From Cristatella mucedo (taxonomy: Eukaryota > Bryozoa > Phylactolaemata > Cristatellidae), in NCBI GenBank assembly GCA_009760855.2, contig WPIO01000045.1, positions 2,499,501 through 2,563,500 of the forward strand: a stretch of 64,000 nucleotides of DNA. The letters are read 5' to 3'. Under the pieces are notes generated by a model. The model was not told where the DNA came from. It saw only the letters and a program-made list of their open reading frames with translations, and made no database searches. Shown here piece after piece: positions 14,681-26,226 of the stretch. A program made the position numbers and the translations under genes. The stretch's first letter is position 1, and every line of letters begins with the position of its first letter.

Positions 14681-15204
14681 AGGTGACTCAACAATAGAAG
14701 TCTTGAAGCTGACTTTAAGGAACTCCGATGCTTTTAACGATCTAGAAGGCATCAAAGGAATTCACATGAACAATTAAAACCTCAAGTCCTTTGTATCAGC
14801 AACAAATAAATATAACATGCAAAGTATTTTGCGGTTAATTATGAGATATTTCACTGTGTGGTTGAAAGGTTTAACTTATCTTTGAATAACTGTTTTTGAG
14901 CTAGTTTCACATTTTTGTGAATCTTTAAAAGCCACTGTCTGCATCCTTAACAATATTCAATCATACCATGTGACTTTCACTGAAACTGGCTCTCAGGTTT
15001 CTGAATTAGAAGTAGTGATTAGATTAGTCTGTAGTAGAGACAGCTAGTTGGCCGAACACTCAACGAGTAACTTTACGGTCTTCACTCACAGACAAACTAA
15101 TTCCAGCCTAATGTTAGATTCTCGTTGTCTCCTCATAGTAAGTTGTTGAAAATTCATCCCGATTCGTCAATATTTCATCCGATACTTAGAAAGCGAGAAG
15201 CATA
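14681..15204. other. No gene recognised
   Basis: Unassigned AT-rich sequence upstream of a young LINE-A copy. Confidence 0.4.
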
Positions 15205-15206
15205 CG

Positions 15207-15784
15207 ACCATATCAGCTCCACAGTCAAATCCGCCTATTTTCAGCTTCATAACATTGCTAAAATTCGGGCTTGTTTAGATAAAGATACCAAGTCCAAGTT
15301 AGTTCATGCATTCGTGACATCCCGTCTCGACTTCTGCAACTCAATGCTTACTGGCCTACTAGCACGTGCGATCAGGCGATTGCAGCTTGTGCAAAACTCT
15401 GCAGCTAGGTTTGTCTGTCGTGAGCGTCGCAGTTGCCACATTACTCCACTTCTCGCCGACCTGCACTGGCTACCAGTCAAGCAACGGATTGACTTCAAGG
15501 TTTTGTCGCTCACTTTTAGGTCCCTTCATTCTATGGCTCCAGCCTATCTGTCAGATATACTACCCCATCAGGCCAAGCATCGTACCACCCGCTTCTCGGA
15601 ATCCAACAGTCTAGAAATACCTCATTTAAACCTTAAATCCTTTGGAGACCGTGCATTTAGTTCATATGCTCCCAAAGCCTGGAACTCCCTCCCGACCCGC
15701 GTCAAAAAATCCCCTGACCTGACCAAATTTAAAAGGAACGTAAAAGCACACCTATTTAGGACAGTATTTAGTGGGTCCCTGTGA
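15207..15784 (+). CDS. LINE-A reverse transcriptase, C-terminal fragment
   Basis: Open reading frame covering only the C-terminal part of the LINE-A polymerase, downstream of the catalytic palm; the surrounding open frame extends back to 15125 through non-element sequence. Recognisable segments are KLVHAFVTSRLDFCNSMLTG, then VQNSAARFVCRERRSCHITP, LHWLPVKQRIDFKVLSL and the terminal KAWNSLPTRVKKSPDL region ending in FSGSL. These are typical of the CR1/L2-like non-LTR C-terminal domain. It keeps Arg where the copy at 26227 has a stop, so it shows the natural C-terminus. It lacks catalytic residues and a start, so no function is expected. Confidence 0.85.
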
Positions 15785-15949
15785 TTCGTCTTTGATGTGC
15801 TTATGCGTGCTGACACTGTGCATGCTGCCACTAACCACATTTGCATGCTGACCCTGTGCATTTCACCCCTAACCATATTATTCACCTCGTTTGTTTTTCA
15901 AGCATGATTTTACTTACCATTCAATTGCATTTCACTTTACAGCAAATGT

Positions 15950-15989
15950 AAAGCGCCTAGAGAGAGATTGAGTACTCTGAGGGCGCTTT
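15950..15989 (+). promoter_or_regulatory. LINE-A 3'-terminal RNA hairpin
   Basis: AAAGCGCC (15950-15957) pairs perfectly with GGCGCTTT (15982-15989) across a 24-base loop, immediately before ATCAAGTGAATTAT and the ATT tail. In CR1/L2-type elements the 3' end is the expected recognition site for the element's own reverse transcriptase (known for related families; inferred here). The same stem occurs in SINE-B (50463-50500). Confidence 0.8.
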
Positions 15990-16189
15990 ATCAAGTGAAT
16001 TATAATTATTACTATTATTATTAAAATGAGGTCGCCGTGCACTGTCACCCAATAGCTTTTTTATTAACTAATACTTGATTAAATCTCTTTAAAAAATGAA
16101 CATGCAGCACATTGTAGAATTTATTACCATACCAGAATCTGTCAAAAGAACTTTGGCTGTATTCAATTCACATAGCCCTCATGCAAGGG

Positions 16190-16935
16190 ACCAACGACTT
16201 CCTACAACAACAATGACTGTAATGTTACTACCGTTGTCCTTGTTGATTTATCAGATGTGTTCGTCACTATTGATTATAATATCCGCTTCGAAAATTTAGG
16301 TTCATGAGTGGTCTGGCTCATAAATCGCTGGAATTGTTAAAGTTATACTTCTTTCTTCTGGTTCAACCTTCTTTATACCAAACTATGCGGCCAAAGTAAT
16401 GCTGGCCACATAGACCAATCATCACAAATCACTTAAGACATCAAATCTGTGGCAACGACAGATAAGTGGGAGCTAGCCTAGCCGACATTCGATCCATATT
16501 TAGGTCGATCTCGTCAAACAATCAAGAAACATAAACACAAATCCAATCGACTATTCCTCTAAACCTGTAGCTGGATTGAAAACTAGGCTCTTTTAATCAT
16601 TAATTTTGTTCAGTGGCCGTTACTGTGCAATCTGGATTACGGAGTCTTCTCTGACTGCTCCTCAAATTTAGAAAATATTACTAGGTACAAGATTGCCTCT
16701 TCTGATAGCCATCATGGACGATCCTTATTATCATGAGGAGCTATATAGTAAGGTGCATCGCTAAACGTTTCATTAGGTCCTCTGCTGTTATTGCGCCCAA
16801 AAAGAGTTGTGGCTGAAATAATAATATATACAATGACCGATGAGCAGCTTCTATATAATATCACTGCAAGGCTTGTAAATACATCCACGGACGATAAGCC
16901 ATTTGACTTTTTTGCTGAATAGTTTGGCAGTGCAA
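16190..16935 (+). mobile_element. Decayed non-LTR RT remnant (LINE-B-like)
   Basis: One frame reads VVLVDLSDVFVTIDYNI at about 16226-16280, a mutated reverse-transcriptase motif A (usual form LLDLSAAFDTIDH). Later patches are GPLLL near 16785 (motif B region), CNLDYGVFSDC near 16625 and LYNITARLVNTS near 16850 (QNSAARLV equivalent). The order is partly disturbed, suggesting rearrangement. Family assignment is tentative. Confidence 0.5.
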
Positions 16936-16939
16936 TGGT

Positions 16940-18434
16940 TGATCGATTGATACTCCTCATTATTCACAAAATACCTCATCAGTTACTTGATATATCACTT
17001 TATATATCACTGTAATGCTTCCCGGTCTCAGCTTTTTGTGAAATTCATAGGTAGCATCTGCACAGTAACTAGGATTTTTTAATTTTTATTCTCAAGACTC
17101 ATATCGACTGAAGCTTTAGCTCTGCAAACCATAAGTAGTTAATACATTATAATATTCACATATATTAAAATAATCATACATTATAAAACTTTATTTTACC
17201 ATTATTATGTCAGGACGTGTAATCTCAGGCTTTCTGTTGTGGAATACTGCGAAGTTTACTTTAACTGCTACAGTATGCTGATTACAATCATGAATGACCA
17301 AGTTACATATACATGATTATCGCTTCATATTTTTAACTTGAGATGAAGTATGCTAGCTATCATTGCTGCACCAAAAGCTGATTCTCCTTTCGGCTAGCTA
17401 CATGCAGATTTTCTATGCAGCAGCCACTTAATATATGTGGCGTTGTACTCTACAGACTGAGATAGATGCACACATATGTAAACCAGAATTCACTGGTCAT
17501 GTATTCTTCAAGTTGTAGTTTTATATGAAAATTTCTATCTCACTGAATATACTATTAAGCACTCTAAAGTTAATGCAAATAAAAAACCATATACATTATT
17601 GTCATTGCTATCAGATCTGAACGTTACAATTTAGCTGACCGTTGTAGCCTTACCCGTCCTTAAAATTAGGGTAATCAAAGCTATGGCAATCACAGTTTCT
17701 CACAGCAGACTTTTTTAAACTGTGTGCACATTGAGCTGCATTGGCAGAAGTAATAGGGGATTGAAAACGTAATATATTAACTTGCCAGGCTTCAATTTAT
17801 CATGACTTTTGCTTGTATCGTTTCTATCTTCTGTAAACATCCTCAACCAATATATCAGAAAAACAGCCAATGACAGATTATGGTTAAAACTCAAGACATC
17901 AACAAGTCTGTCTCATCAAAGTGGCAGGCTGCCAATAATTATTATGCAGGTGTTCCGATAAAACTTAAAACTTCTAATGTGGATAGTTATTAGAACGTAT
18001 ATACGAGCTTTCTGTTTCTGCAACTATCTAGTGCAAGGAACTGGAAAATTAAAGCTAAACGGGTGATGCAATGATATTTTGGATTAGGGTGACAACAAAA
18101 AATATTACGAAAGCAGCTTCTAAGCTAAGCATACCTGTAAGAGATATACCTTAGAGTTGTTGGCTTTGTTAAATAATATAGGCTTAGATTTCAAAATCAT
18201 TGGTCCGTGCTGTATTTAATTAGCAATACACCAGAGATCGTGCAAAAGGTAGTCGATACTACAAAAGAAGTAAAGAATAAAAAGAAATTTTTCTTAAACA
18301 AAAATCCTTATAATTAAAAGTGAACAACTGGGTTATGTTGGAACCATACACAAGCCATGCTAAATCAGAATATTTTCAACATGTATAACAACATGACTTG
18401 TTTACATTTACGTTCACACTTACACACGTAAAAA
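16940..18434. other. No gene recognised
   Basis: AT-rich unassigned sequence; nothing exon-like noticed. Confidence 0.45.
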
Positions 18435-18435
18435 A

Positions 18436-18436
<1 letters not shown>

Positions 18437-18481
<45 letters not shown>

Positions 18482-18503
18482 ATATATATATATATATACA
18501 TTT
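18437..18503. repeat. (TA)n / (TATG)n microsatellite
   Basis: (TA)n interrupted by TATGTATGTATG and followed by TTTATTTATT. Confidence 0.93.
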
Positions 18504-18786
18504 ATTTATTAAATTTATATATTAGATATATCGTATACAGGCAGTTCATTTTATTTTACTGAATGCATCGGAATAAAAAATTTATATTATGAGCAGGTAA
18601 TTAATCGACTTTTCATGCTAAGCTAACACGTTTTCTATAACTTTCATCCCTTCTTTCGTTTAAGAGAAGCAATTAGGGGCTTTCTTTATAGCCTTGCACT
18701 TATTTAAATTTCCACAGTTATGAATGCATCACCATACCTCTTTGCCTAAATATTAGAGATACCTGAAACTCTATGTCAATGTTTTG

Positions 18787-19572
18787 CCTATTTTCAGCTT
18801 CATAACATTGCTAAAATTAGGGGTGTTTAGATAAGGATACCACGTCCAAGTTGGTCCATGCATTCGTGACATCCCGTCTCGACTTCTGCAACTCACTGCT
18901 AACTGGCCTACCAGCATGTGCGATCAGGCGATTGCAGCTGGTGCGAAACTCTGCAGCTAGGCTTGTCTGTCGTGAGCGTCGCGGTTGCCACATTACTCCA
19001 CTTCTCGCCGACCTGCACTGGCTACCAGTGAGGCAACGGATTGACTTCAAGGTTTTGTCGCTCACTTTTAAGTCTCTTCATTCTATGGCTCCAAGCCAAT
19101 CTTTCAGATATACTCCCCAATCAGGCAAAGCATCGTACCACCCGCTTTTCGGAATCCTACAGTCTGGAAATACCTCGTACAAACCTTAAATCCTTTGGAG
19201 ACCGTGCATTTAGCTCGTATGCTCCCAAAGCCTGGAACTACCTCCGACCTGCGTCAGAACATCCCCTGACCTGACCACATTTAAAAGAAACTTAAAAACA
19301 CACCTATTTAGGACAGCATTTAGTGGGTCCCTTTGATTCGTCCTTGATGTGCTTATGCGTGCTGACACTGTGCATGCTGCCACTAACCACATTTGCATGC
19401 TGACCCTGTGCATGTCACCCCTAACTATATTATTCATTCTGTTTGTTTTTCAAGCATGATTTTACTTACTATTCTATTGCATATCACTTTGCAGCAAATG
19501 TAAAGCGCCTAGAAAGAGATAAGGTTCTCTGTGGGCGCTTTATCAAGTCCAATATTATTATTATTATTATAG
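18787..19572 (+). mobile_element. LINE-A copy, 5'-truncated, pseudogenised
   Basis: Starts at the AYFQLHNIAKIR segment. The frame is open at 18851-19110 (VHAFVTSRLDFCNSLLTGLP) but is broken by small indels near 18826, 19095 and 19250. The 3' UTR carries GTGCATGCTGCCACTAACCA, the hairpin AAAGCGCC...GGGCGCTTT (19502-19540) and an ATTATTATTATT tail ending about 19572. The copy is young, with most differences being single indels. Confidence 0.93.
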
Positions 19573-20504
19573 GTGCATTTGCAACGTGGGTAGAGTTCAG
19601 CGAAGGCCGCAGACAATGGAAAGCCTCTATTTGATGATCGTTTAAGTTATGGACTGATAAAATTACTATTAATGCATGCATGAACCGCAGCAAACAGTAT
19701 TCGGGCTAACACAATGGCCATGCTGAGAAAAACGGCTGAAAAGGGCCTCTCCCTGGCAAATAAAATAAAATTTTTGCTTGCTTATGTATGAGTCTAAATG
19801 GCTGTATTCATGAAGTAAAATCATAGACGCTATGATTTGTGAAGCGTTGAGGCTACCTGGTAATACTCTGGTCATGGGAAGTATCCTAGTTTTAAAGTTA
19901 ACCAAGAGATTAAGTAGTTTAAGGCTACATTCTTAGAGGCAATGAGATAAAAATAAAAACGTATTGCAACGGCCTAGATCAATTTTTTCACTATGCTAAT
20001 AAGGTTAATAATATTGTGAGAAAAACAAAACCCGTGACAAAGCACATTCAGATAACTTTATCACTTTCTATGCACTTTTCATTTGTTATAAAGGAAACGT
20101 GATCGAACGGTGAGTGGCATCAAGCTTGACAAGCAATACGAATTACGTAGTTAGGGGGACACGCACACAATTGCAATATTAGATTATTTTTAATAATTTT
20201 AGATTATTGTAACATTACAATTAAATAGTAATGAGTAAGAAGAAACTGCAGCTGGCAGAAGTCTGAGGAGTTATGTTTCATATTAAGACTTGTGAGCTTT
20301 TATCGCTATGGTGACTAAATTAGCTCAGGGATTAGCACCCACTTTGATAAACTCAAAAAATAAATTGGACGAATTGAGCTAAGACTATATGTATGAAATA
20401 CCATTGTTTACATTAGCACGGCACTTTTGATCAGGGCACTTAATTGAATAGAGAAAATATTGAGATTAAAAGTACCTATACCGGTTGGAGCTATTTCAGT
20501 TGCA
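19573..20504. other. No gene recognised
   Basis: AT-rich unassigned sequence. Confidence 0.45.
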
Positions 20505-21165
20505 ATCATGTATGTATGTCACAAAGTCATAAGGACCTTGTGGGTGTTACGCAGGATAGTTTTGTATAGCACACTCACAGCCTAAGCAGCTTTTGGTACG
20601 CATTCGGTAGCCAACAGACTTCGTCTCACACAACAATGAGAAAGTGGGAAGCATAGCAGAGTCAGGAGAGCAGTTGAGGTATTCAGTAGAATAGAAGTAG
20701 CAGCTCAGGACCACTGAAAAGGATGTGCCATTATCGGCAGTAGGAGAGTAGTTATCGCTGCATGGGAACTGTGGAAGCAAGTTCCACGGTCTAGGACCGG
20801 CAGAGCTAAAGCTTGTGTTACCAACGGTCTTCAAGCGGAGGAATGGAACAGCTAATTTACTGTCAATACATGTCCTAAGGGTGCGAACTGGCTGAAACTG
20901 ATGCAGCAGTTCAACTAGGTACAAAGGAGCCCAGCCATGGCGGTCCTTGTGGGTCAGTGTAAGAACTTTGCTCTGTATCCGTCACTCAACCGGCATCCAT
21001 CCTAGCTCTTTTTAGCAAAGAAGACACGAGCTCAAATCGCTGGGACTTGAAGAGTAGCCTTGCAGCCTTATTCAGAGTCGGCTGCAGTGGGCTAATAGCT
21101 TTCTTGGGCAGCCCAGCAAAAAAGAAGTTACGATAACCAAGCCGAGTCGGAATAAGTAGTCACCG
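20505..21165 (-). mobile_element. LINE-B copy, 5'-truncated
   Basis: Minus-strand frames read GLPKKAISPLQPTLNKAARLLF near 21110, then HKDRHGWAPLYLVELLHQFQ near 20930, then FLRLKTVGNTSFSSAGPRPW and the NGTSFSVVLSCYFYSTEYLNCS tail segment (open 20547-20924). These match the C-terminal part of 45700-46190. The 3' UTR with ACAAGGTCCTTATGACTTTG is at the left end. Frame breaks show it is inactive. Confidence 0.88.
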
Positions 21166-21269
21166 TTTGCTTTAACTTCCCACGGTTACGATTCACTTTG
21201 TTCCACACATTAGCATAAGCATTAAGCATTAATAAATAAGCATTAATAAGCATTAATAAATGAAATAAT

Positions 21270-21451
<182 letters not shown>

Positions 21452-21473
21452 GGTATATCATACCTGGCTTATG

Positions 21474-21537
21474 GACATTAGAAAAATGTTGTTTGCTAAT
21501 TGGTTGACATTAGAAAAATGTTGTTTGCTAATTGGTT
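21474..21537. repeat. Perfect 32-bp tandem duplication
   Basis: 21474-21505 and 21506-21537 are identical 32-base units, beginning GACATTAGAAAAATG and ending CTAATTGGTT. No interruption lies between them, so this is a recent local duplication (or polymerase slippage) just beyond the microsatellite. Confidence 0.95.
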
Positions 21538-21766
21538 GGCTTACCCTATTAAGACTGTCTGCTTGCAACTGCATATTAAAAGCTTATAAAGATGGAAGTA
21601 AACTATAGATACTACCTCTTTCTTCACACCAATTTTTCTTGTAGGGTTTTTAGCCAAAAACTATTCTGAATTGCACACCGACAAACGGGGTTAGTTCCAG
21701 CAAAATTTAAAACTCATTGTGAGCGTTTTTGCATTCAATTTCATTGCAGCTGCCTAAAAAATTTAC

Positions 21767-22093
21767 CGTAAATCTTCGAAGATGAACTTGCAAAAACCAT
21801 GATCTCACTTGGAGATCCAAAATGGCAATCATTTTTTAAGCAGACCTCAGGTTTCCATATCAAGTTTAAGACGGTCGCTCCGTATGGTGCAAATAAAACG
21901 TCAACAAAATACCAACTTGCTCCTGAATACATTGTCTTGTGTAACGTTATTTTGTCGGAGTTCCTGTCTGACACCTCTAGTACAAGTTTGCTTGGCACGA
22001 GATTCCAAGTTGAAACTTGTGTCTCTGTTATATTGATGATAGCTCTGATGCTATTAGTTCGCTTGAGAACTCCAACAAAGTTTCTTGATAGAT
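21767..22093 (-). CDS. Candidate exon, fibronectin-III-like, of the EGF/FTP gene
   Basis: Minus-strand segment of 327 bases (109 codons) open throughout. It is bounded by an acceptor ending AATTCCAG just above 22093 and a donor GGTAAATT at 21766. Both boundaries fall in phase 1, as in all six other recognised exons of this gene. The peptide contains LVPSKLVLEVSD in the middle and ends with an HFGSPSEIMVFASS segment, resembling the last strands of fibronectin type III domains, which often follow EGF or lectin domains in receptors. It contains two cysteines (VCLKNDC). The FN3 call is by eye and weak; the exon call rests mainly on open frame, phase and length. It lies 11 kb downstream of the previous recognised exon, so intervening exons may be missed. 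Confidence 0.45.
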
Positions 22094-25000
22094 CTGGAAT
22101 TCCTTAAAATTTATCGATTGTAGAAATACATACGCACATGTAAATGTGATCAATAAAGTATATATATATATATATATAAACGCACATGAATGTAAGGTCA
22201 AGTAAAGAATCTTCATATTTTGACTTATTTAAAAGGTATTCGGATTATTTTGGTCCACTAACAACATTTTCCGAGAGAAGCACAAACAGAAATAACTAAT
22301 TTCTTATGTTTCCTATGACCGGCATTTGAATTACAGCAGTTATAGCTCCGCCTGAAAAGGCGACTTAGTTCCGTCGTCTTCCCGCTAACTCAATTAGGAT
22401 ATTCCTAGGATTTTCATAAGTACAACCTCAGATCTACTTGTATATATTGGCATATACACCTATTATGGAACGGTCTCAAAGCGAAGATATGCTAATTTTA
22501 AATCCCCGGTTTAAACAAATTCCGTGCTTACTTTATGAATTCTTAAAACATTTGTTTATTTAAAATTGTCTGAAATCTGCTATAACTTCCAACTAGCCGA
22601 TCATTTCTAGCTTGACATAGAATGAAAGCAACGTGGGTTCAAAAATGTTTCTCATCCTGTGCTGCCCATTGTTTGAGCAGACTAGTAAGCCTCTCATATA
22701 ACTTTTTAACGCAATTCATATTGCAATGTCATTTCGAGTCATTAAGTTCAAAATTTGAGATCACCTAGCTAGGATATGACTGGTACATTTTGAACGTGTT
22801 ATGAGAAAAAATATCAAAGTAGTTCAATGAGCTTGACTTTCAAAATCTGTAACATGAATCGTTTGCAAGCTGAGACTTTTTATTCTTATATATAATGTCA
22901 CGGCAAAAGTGTGTATGCAGAATTTCAACAACATGCAGACATATCGTGGGCCTCGAAAGGTTTTTGAAATTTTGAGTGAAAAATGAGATCGAATGAATAA
23001 GACTGGCATCAGTAATGCTTCTATCCTGCTAAATAAATCTGGCCTGTTTTCAATGAAATATATTCAGAATAAATAGTAGCTAGATATATAATTTAAGGGT
23101 AGTTGTCACATATATACGTTTAAAGTGCTGGCAACCATTGAGGCTATTTTAGGTTCCACTTTAAAGGTAACTTATGCTTCTTAAAGGATACTGTTCTAAT
23201 AAAATGCACACTGAAGTGTTGCCGGGGAGCCCCGGAAATCCAAGTTAATGCATCACTTACGACAAGATAAAAATAGCGTGGAAAAAGAGATACGATGCTT
23301 AACCAAGATGATTAAGGTCATAAGTTTCGCTTTCTTTCCTGCCTTCGTGAGGGCTACTGCCATGACCAAATTACTTCCAAGCATGAATGGTGACCGTGGA
23401 TTTTCTGAAGATCCATAAGGAAGTTAGCTTGTAGCTGGTAAACTTTCCTTTGAATTTTCGGATGATCGAAATTGAAGTGCAATTGAGCAACTAGTCAAGG
23501 TACTTAATTTAAAGGCGTAGAATGACGATAGACATAGCCCAATTAATGTATTTTCCAGCTAATCGAGCCTTTATAGTGACAGTAGTAATTCAAATATTAT
23601 ACGTAGACAATATCTCTCTTCCATGAAGATTAATGCATCACAAAACGGGTAGCATTGTCATGATAACTAACAGTAGTAATAATAACGGTACTAATGGAAC
23701 TTCGTGAAAGTACCTTAATAGAGATGAGATCTTTCCATTCAGTAAACAGGGAATTATGGGAAAGCATATGAAAAACAACCCTAGAGATTATATGTTGCAA
23801 GTGATGATCTGCAGGTGTTACTTAGATGCTACAAACCCGGTTAAGACTGATCAATGAAGTGGTTCATAACACTGTATGTAGTAGTTGATGTGTAATGCTT
23901 CAATAGCAGGTGCTTGTGGAGGTGTCAACTATACACAGAACAGGGAAACTTAAGCTAAGATCACTAAGTAATTTTAAAAATGCGAATTTTTTAGTTTTGA
24001 AATAATACCTATTATTATTTCATTGAATGCGATAGTATACATTGTTACTATAAAATGAATTAAGTAGGTATTATACAATATTCTCTAGTTGGTTAAAGAC
24101 TAAAACAAGATTTGAGCTAAGTTCTACAAATCGCATGTGAAAGTAATAGTCAGTCAAATACCTAAGCATTTAATTTTAATTAGTCACTTTGCAAATAAAT
24201 TAAAAAAGCCTTATGGGCTTGATTTCCGGAACATGATGATCGGAGTTTTATCATCTCCCGTATGAGTAGCAAAGTGTTTTCAATATTCGATTTTTCTAGT
24301 AACATCATATGTTTATGCAGCAAAAGAAACATGCCCAATATATGCAGTATTGTTCACGTTTATCCTAATTTGAATATAACATAGATTTGATCAGGAGATG
24401 CATATCTCTTCAGATACTATGTCAAATGTAAAAAATCAATAGAGCTGTCACTTTAACAATGGTATTTACTAGCAAAGCTTGCCCAAAGGACTTAAGTGGC
24501 CTCTGGTTCGCATTGATTAAGTTCTGAGAGAACTTGTGTTACCTATGTATTCACTAGTATTATCTATACGCACTTACGCCATGGATAAGGAGTCAGTTAC
24601 AATCTGGTTTTTCTTTTGTAATATTGTCTAAATAATTAACCCATGCTATCGCTTTAAAGTAGTGTTATCTTTTAAGGGGACCTGGGGGCATTTCGTTGTT
24701 TTATAGCTCTCATATATAGTACTTCATTTTCTTGGAATTGGAACATTGATATATCCCCAGGTTGACTTCCCAGATCTCCAGCATGTGAGGAGAAACAAAC
24801 GTACCTTACCTAGTGAAATCACAGAACACTGTAGTAACCTTAAATGATAACCTGTGTAACTTCGTCTAATTATTTTATCGATGATAGGAAAGCATAGATG
24901 CAGAAAAAAATGGATGCACTTTTAGCCAAAACAGCGGAGTAAATCATAACTTATAAAAGTACTAATGAGGATTCATAGCCTTAGATATTTAGTGGTTAAT

Positions 25001-25591
25001 AGTTCGTACTTATCCAGCAGTCGGGAGGCAAGTGCTGTCGATATGGACACGTATGAAATATACAGTCCCCATTTTTTGAGCATGTACCATTTTCATTCTT
25101 GCAAACTTGGGTATTGCATTTATACAAAAGACAGCTTGGTCCGATTCTTTCATGGCCGCAATCTAAAAGAAAAAATATATATGTGTATGCTGCACATATA
25201 TTTACACGTTTTAAAACTTGACCTAGTTTTTCTGAGGTGTGACTGTTCTAACGGTATGATGCTATTTAACATTATTAAGGGCATGTTTAAGCTACAAAGA
25301 ACCACCTTCTAGAACATATGTTATCGGCTTCTCACTAAATCAAAGGCACGCCTAGTGTGAACTTAGTTATTGGAAGACATGGCAATCAACCCCCAAGAGG
25401 TAAGGTAAAATCAGAAAAGCTCCATATACAGGTTTAAAATTGCAGCGAAAACATGACACAGTACGTATAGACAAAGTGTATACAAGTGAAATTCTTTAAT
25501 AGTTTTCAGAAATATTTTTTAAAATGTATATCTCTAATATATTTCTAGGCTAAATGTATCTTGAGTATTAAAATAGAACTGATACAATGTA
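22094..25591. other. Probable intron of the minus-strand gene; no exon recognised
   Basis: About 3.5 kb of AT-rich sequence with a short (TA)n near 22155-22178. The plus-strand open frame at 24965-25312 (115 codons) is unrecognised, lacks context and is probably chance. Confidence 0.4.
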
Positions 25592-25606
25592 AGATCATTC
25601 CTCGTA

Positions 25607-26226
25607 ATGGGTGATTTCAACGTTCTATTTGATAACTTATCTGACGTTTTCAGCACCGAATTTCGTGCATTGACTGACTCATTGTCTCTTGTGGCTCATG
25701 TGCATGCCACTACCCACATCAAGGGTCACACACTCGACCAGATTTTCTCATATAACTGCACTTTGTCATCACCAATTATTACCAAATCATGCTTATCTAA
25801 CCACATGCAGATCTCATTCAATCTACAGTGTGTGCCCACATCCTCCTCTAAAATAACCTGTGAATCGCAAAACCTCAAGACCCTTGACATCGATGCTGTC
25901 CGTGCGAGAATATCTGCTTCACCTCTGCTGCTCAATCCTCCCTCCGATCTGTCATCAATGGTAGATAGCTTCAACACGACACTAGCTGACACGCTAGACG
26001 AGTTTGCCCCTCTGACAAAGGGCACTGTGCCCCCCGCCCGCCTAGACGGCCTATGGTTTACGGCAGACATTAAACTAGCCAAGTCTACTAAACGGAAGCT
26101 TGAAAAAGCATACAAAAGATCCGGACTAACTGTCCATCGACAGGCAAATGAAGACTACTGTAGGTCGTACCAATCGATCCTAGCAAAGGCTAAGTCTAGT
26201 TTTTATAAAACAGTGTTGAATCACAG
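25607..26226 (+). pseudogene. LINE-A endonuclease C-terminal half (EEP fold), frameshifted
   Basis: Starts at MGDFN (the conserved GDFN motif of exonuclease-endonuclease-phosphatase domains) and continues through HTLDQIFSYN, matching the HTLDLIF motif of non-LTR endonucleases. CLSNHMQISF follows, where the family has SDH; the catalytic-loop Asp is Asn here, while the minus-strand copy at 46699-49490 keeps LSDH. In LINEs this domain nicks the target DNA. The N-terminal half is missing. The frame is lost near 26208: the minus-strand copy has TATAAAAACATTG where this has TATAAAACAGTG, one base shorter. Confidence 0.85.

Larger units (their letters stand above)
15205..16023 (+). mobile_element. 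LINE-A copy, 5'-truncated, best-preserved 3' end
   Basis: Starts abruptly at the DDHISSTVKSAYFQLHN segment of the polymerase and continues uninterrupted to the natural stop at 15782-15784. It then has a 3' UTR of about 175 bases, a perfect-stem hairpin (15950-15989) and a degenerate ATT tail. Nucleotide similarity to 27447-28266 is very high by eye, so this is among the youngest insertions. No target-site duplication could be found at the 15205 and 16023 borders. Confidence 0.93.

Noticed and set aside
24965-25312. 115-codon plus-strand open frame as a gene.
   Set aside because: No recognisable family, no splice or promoter context, AT-rich composition like the surroundings.
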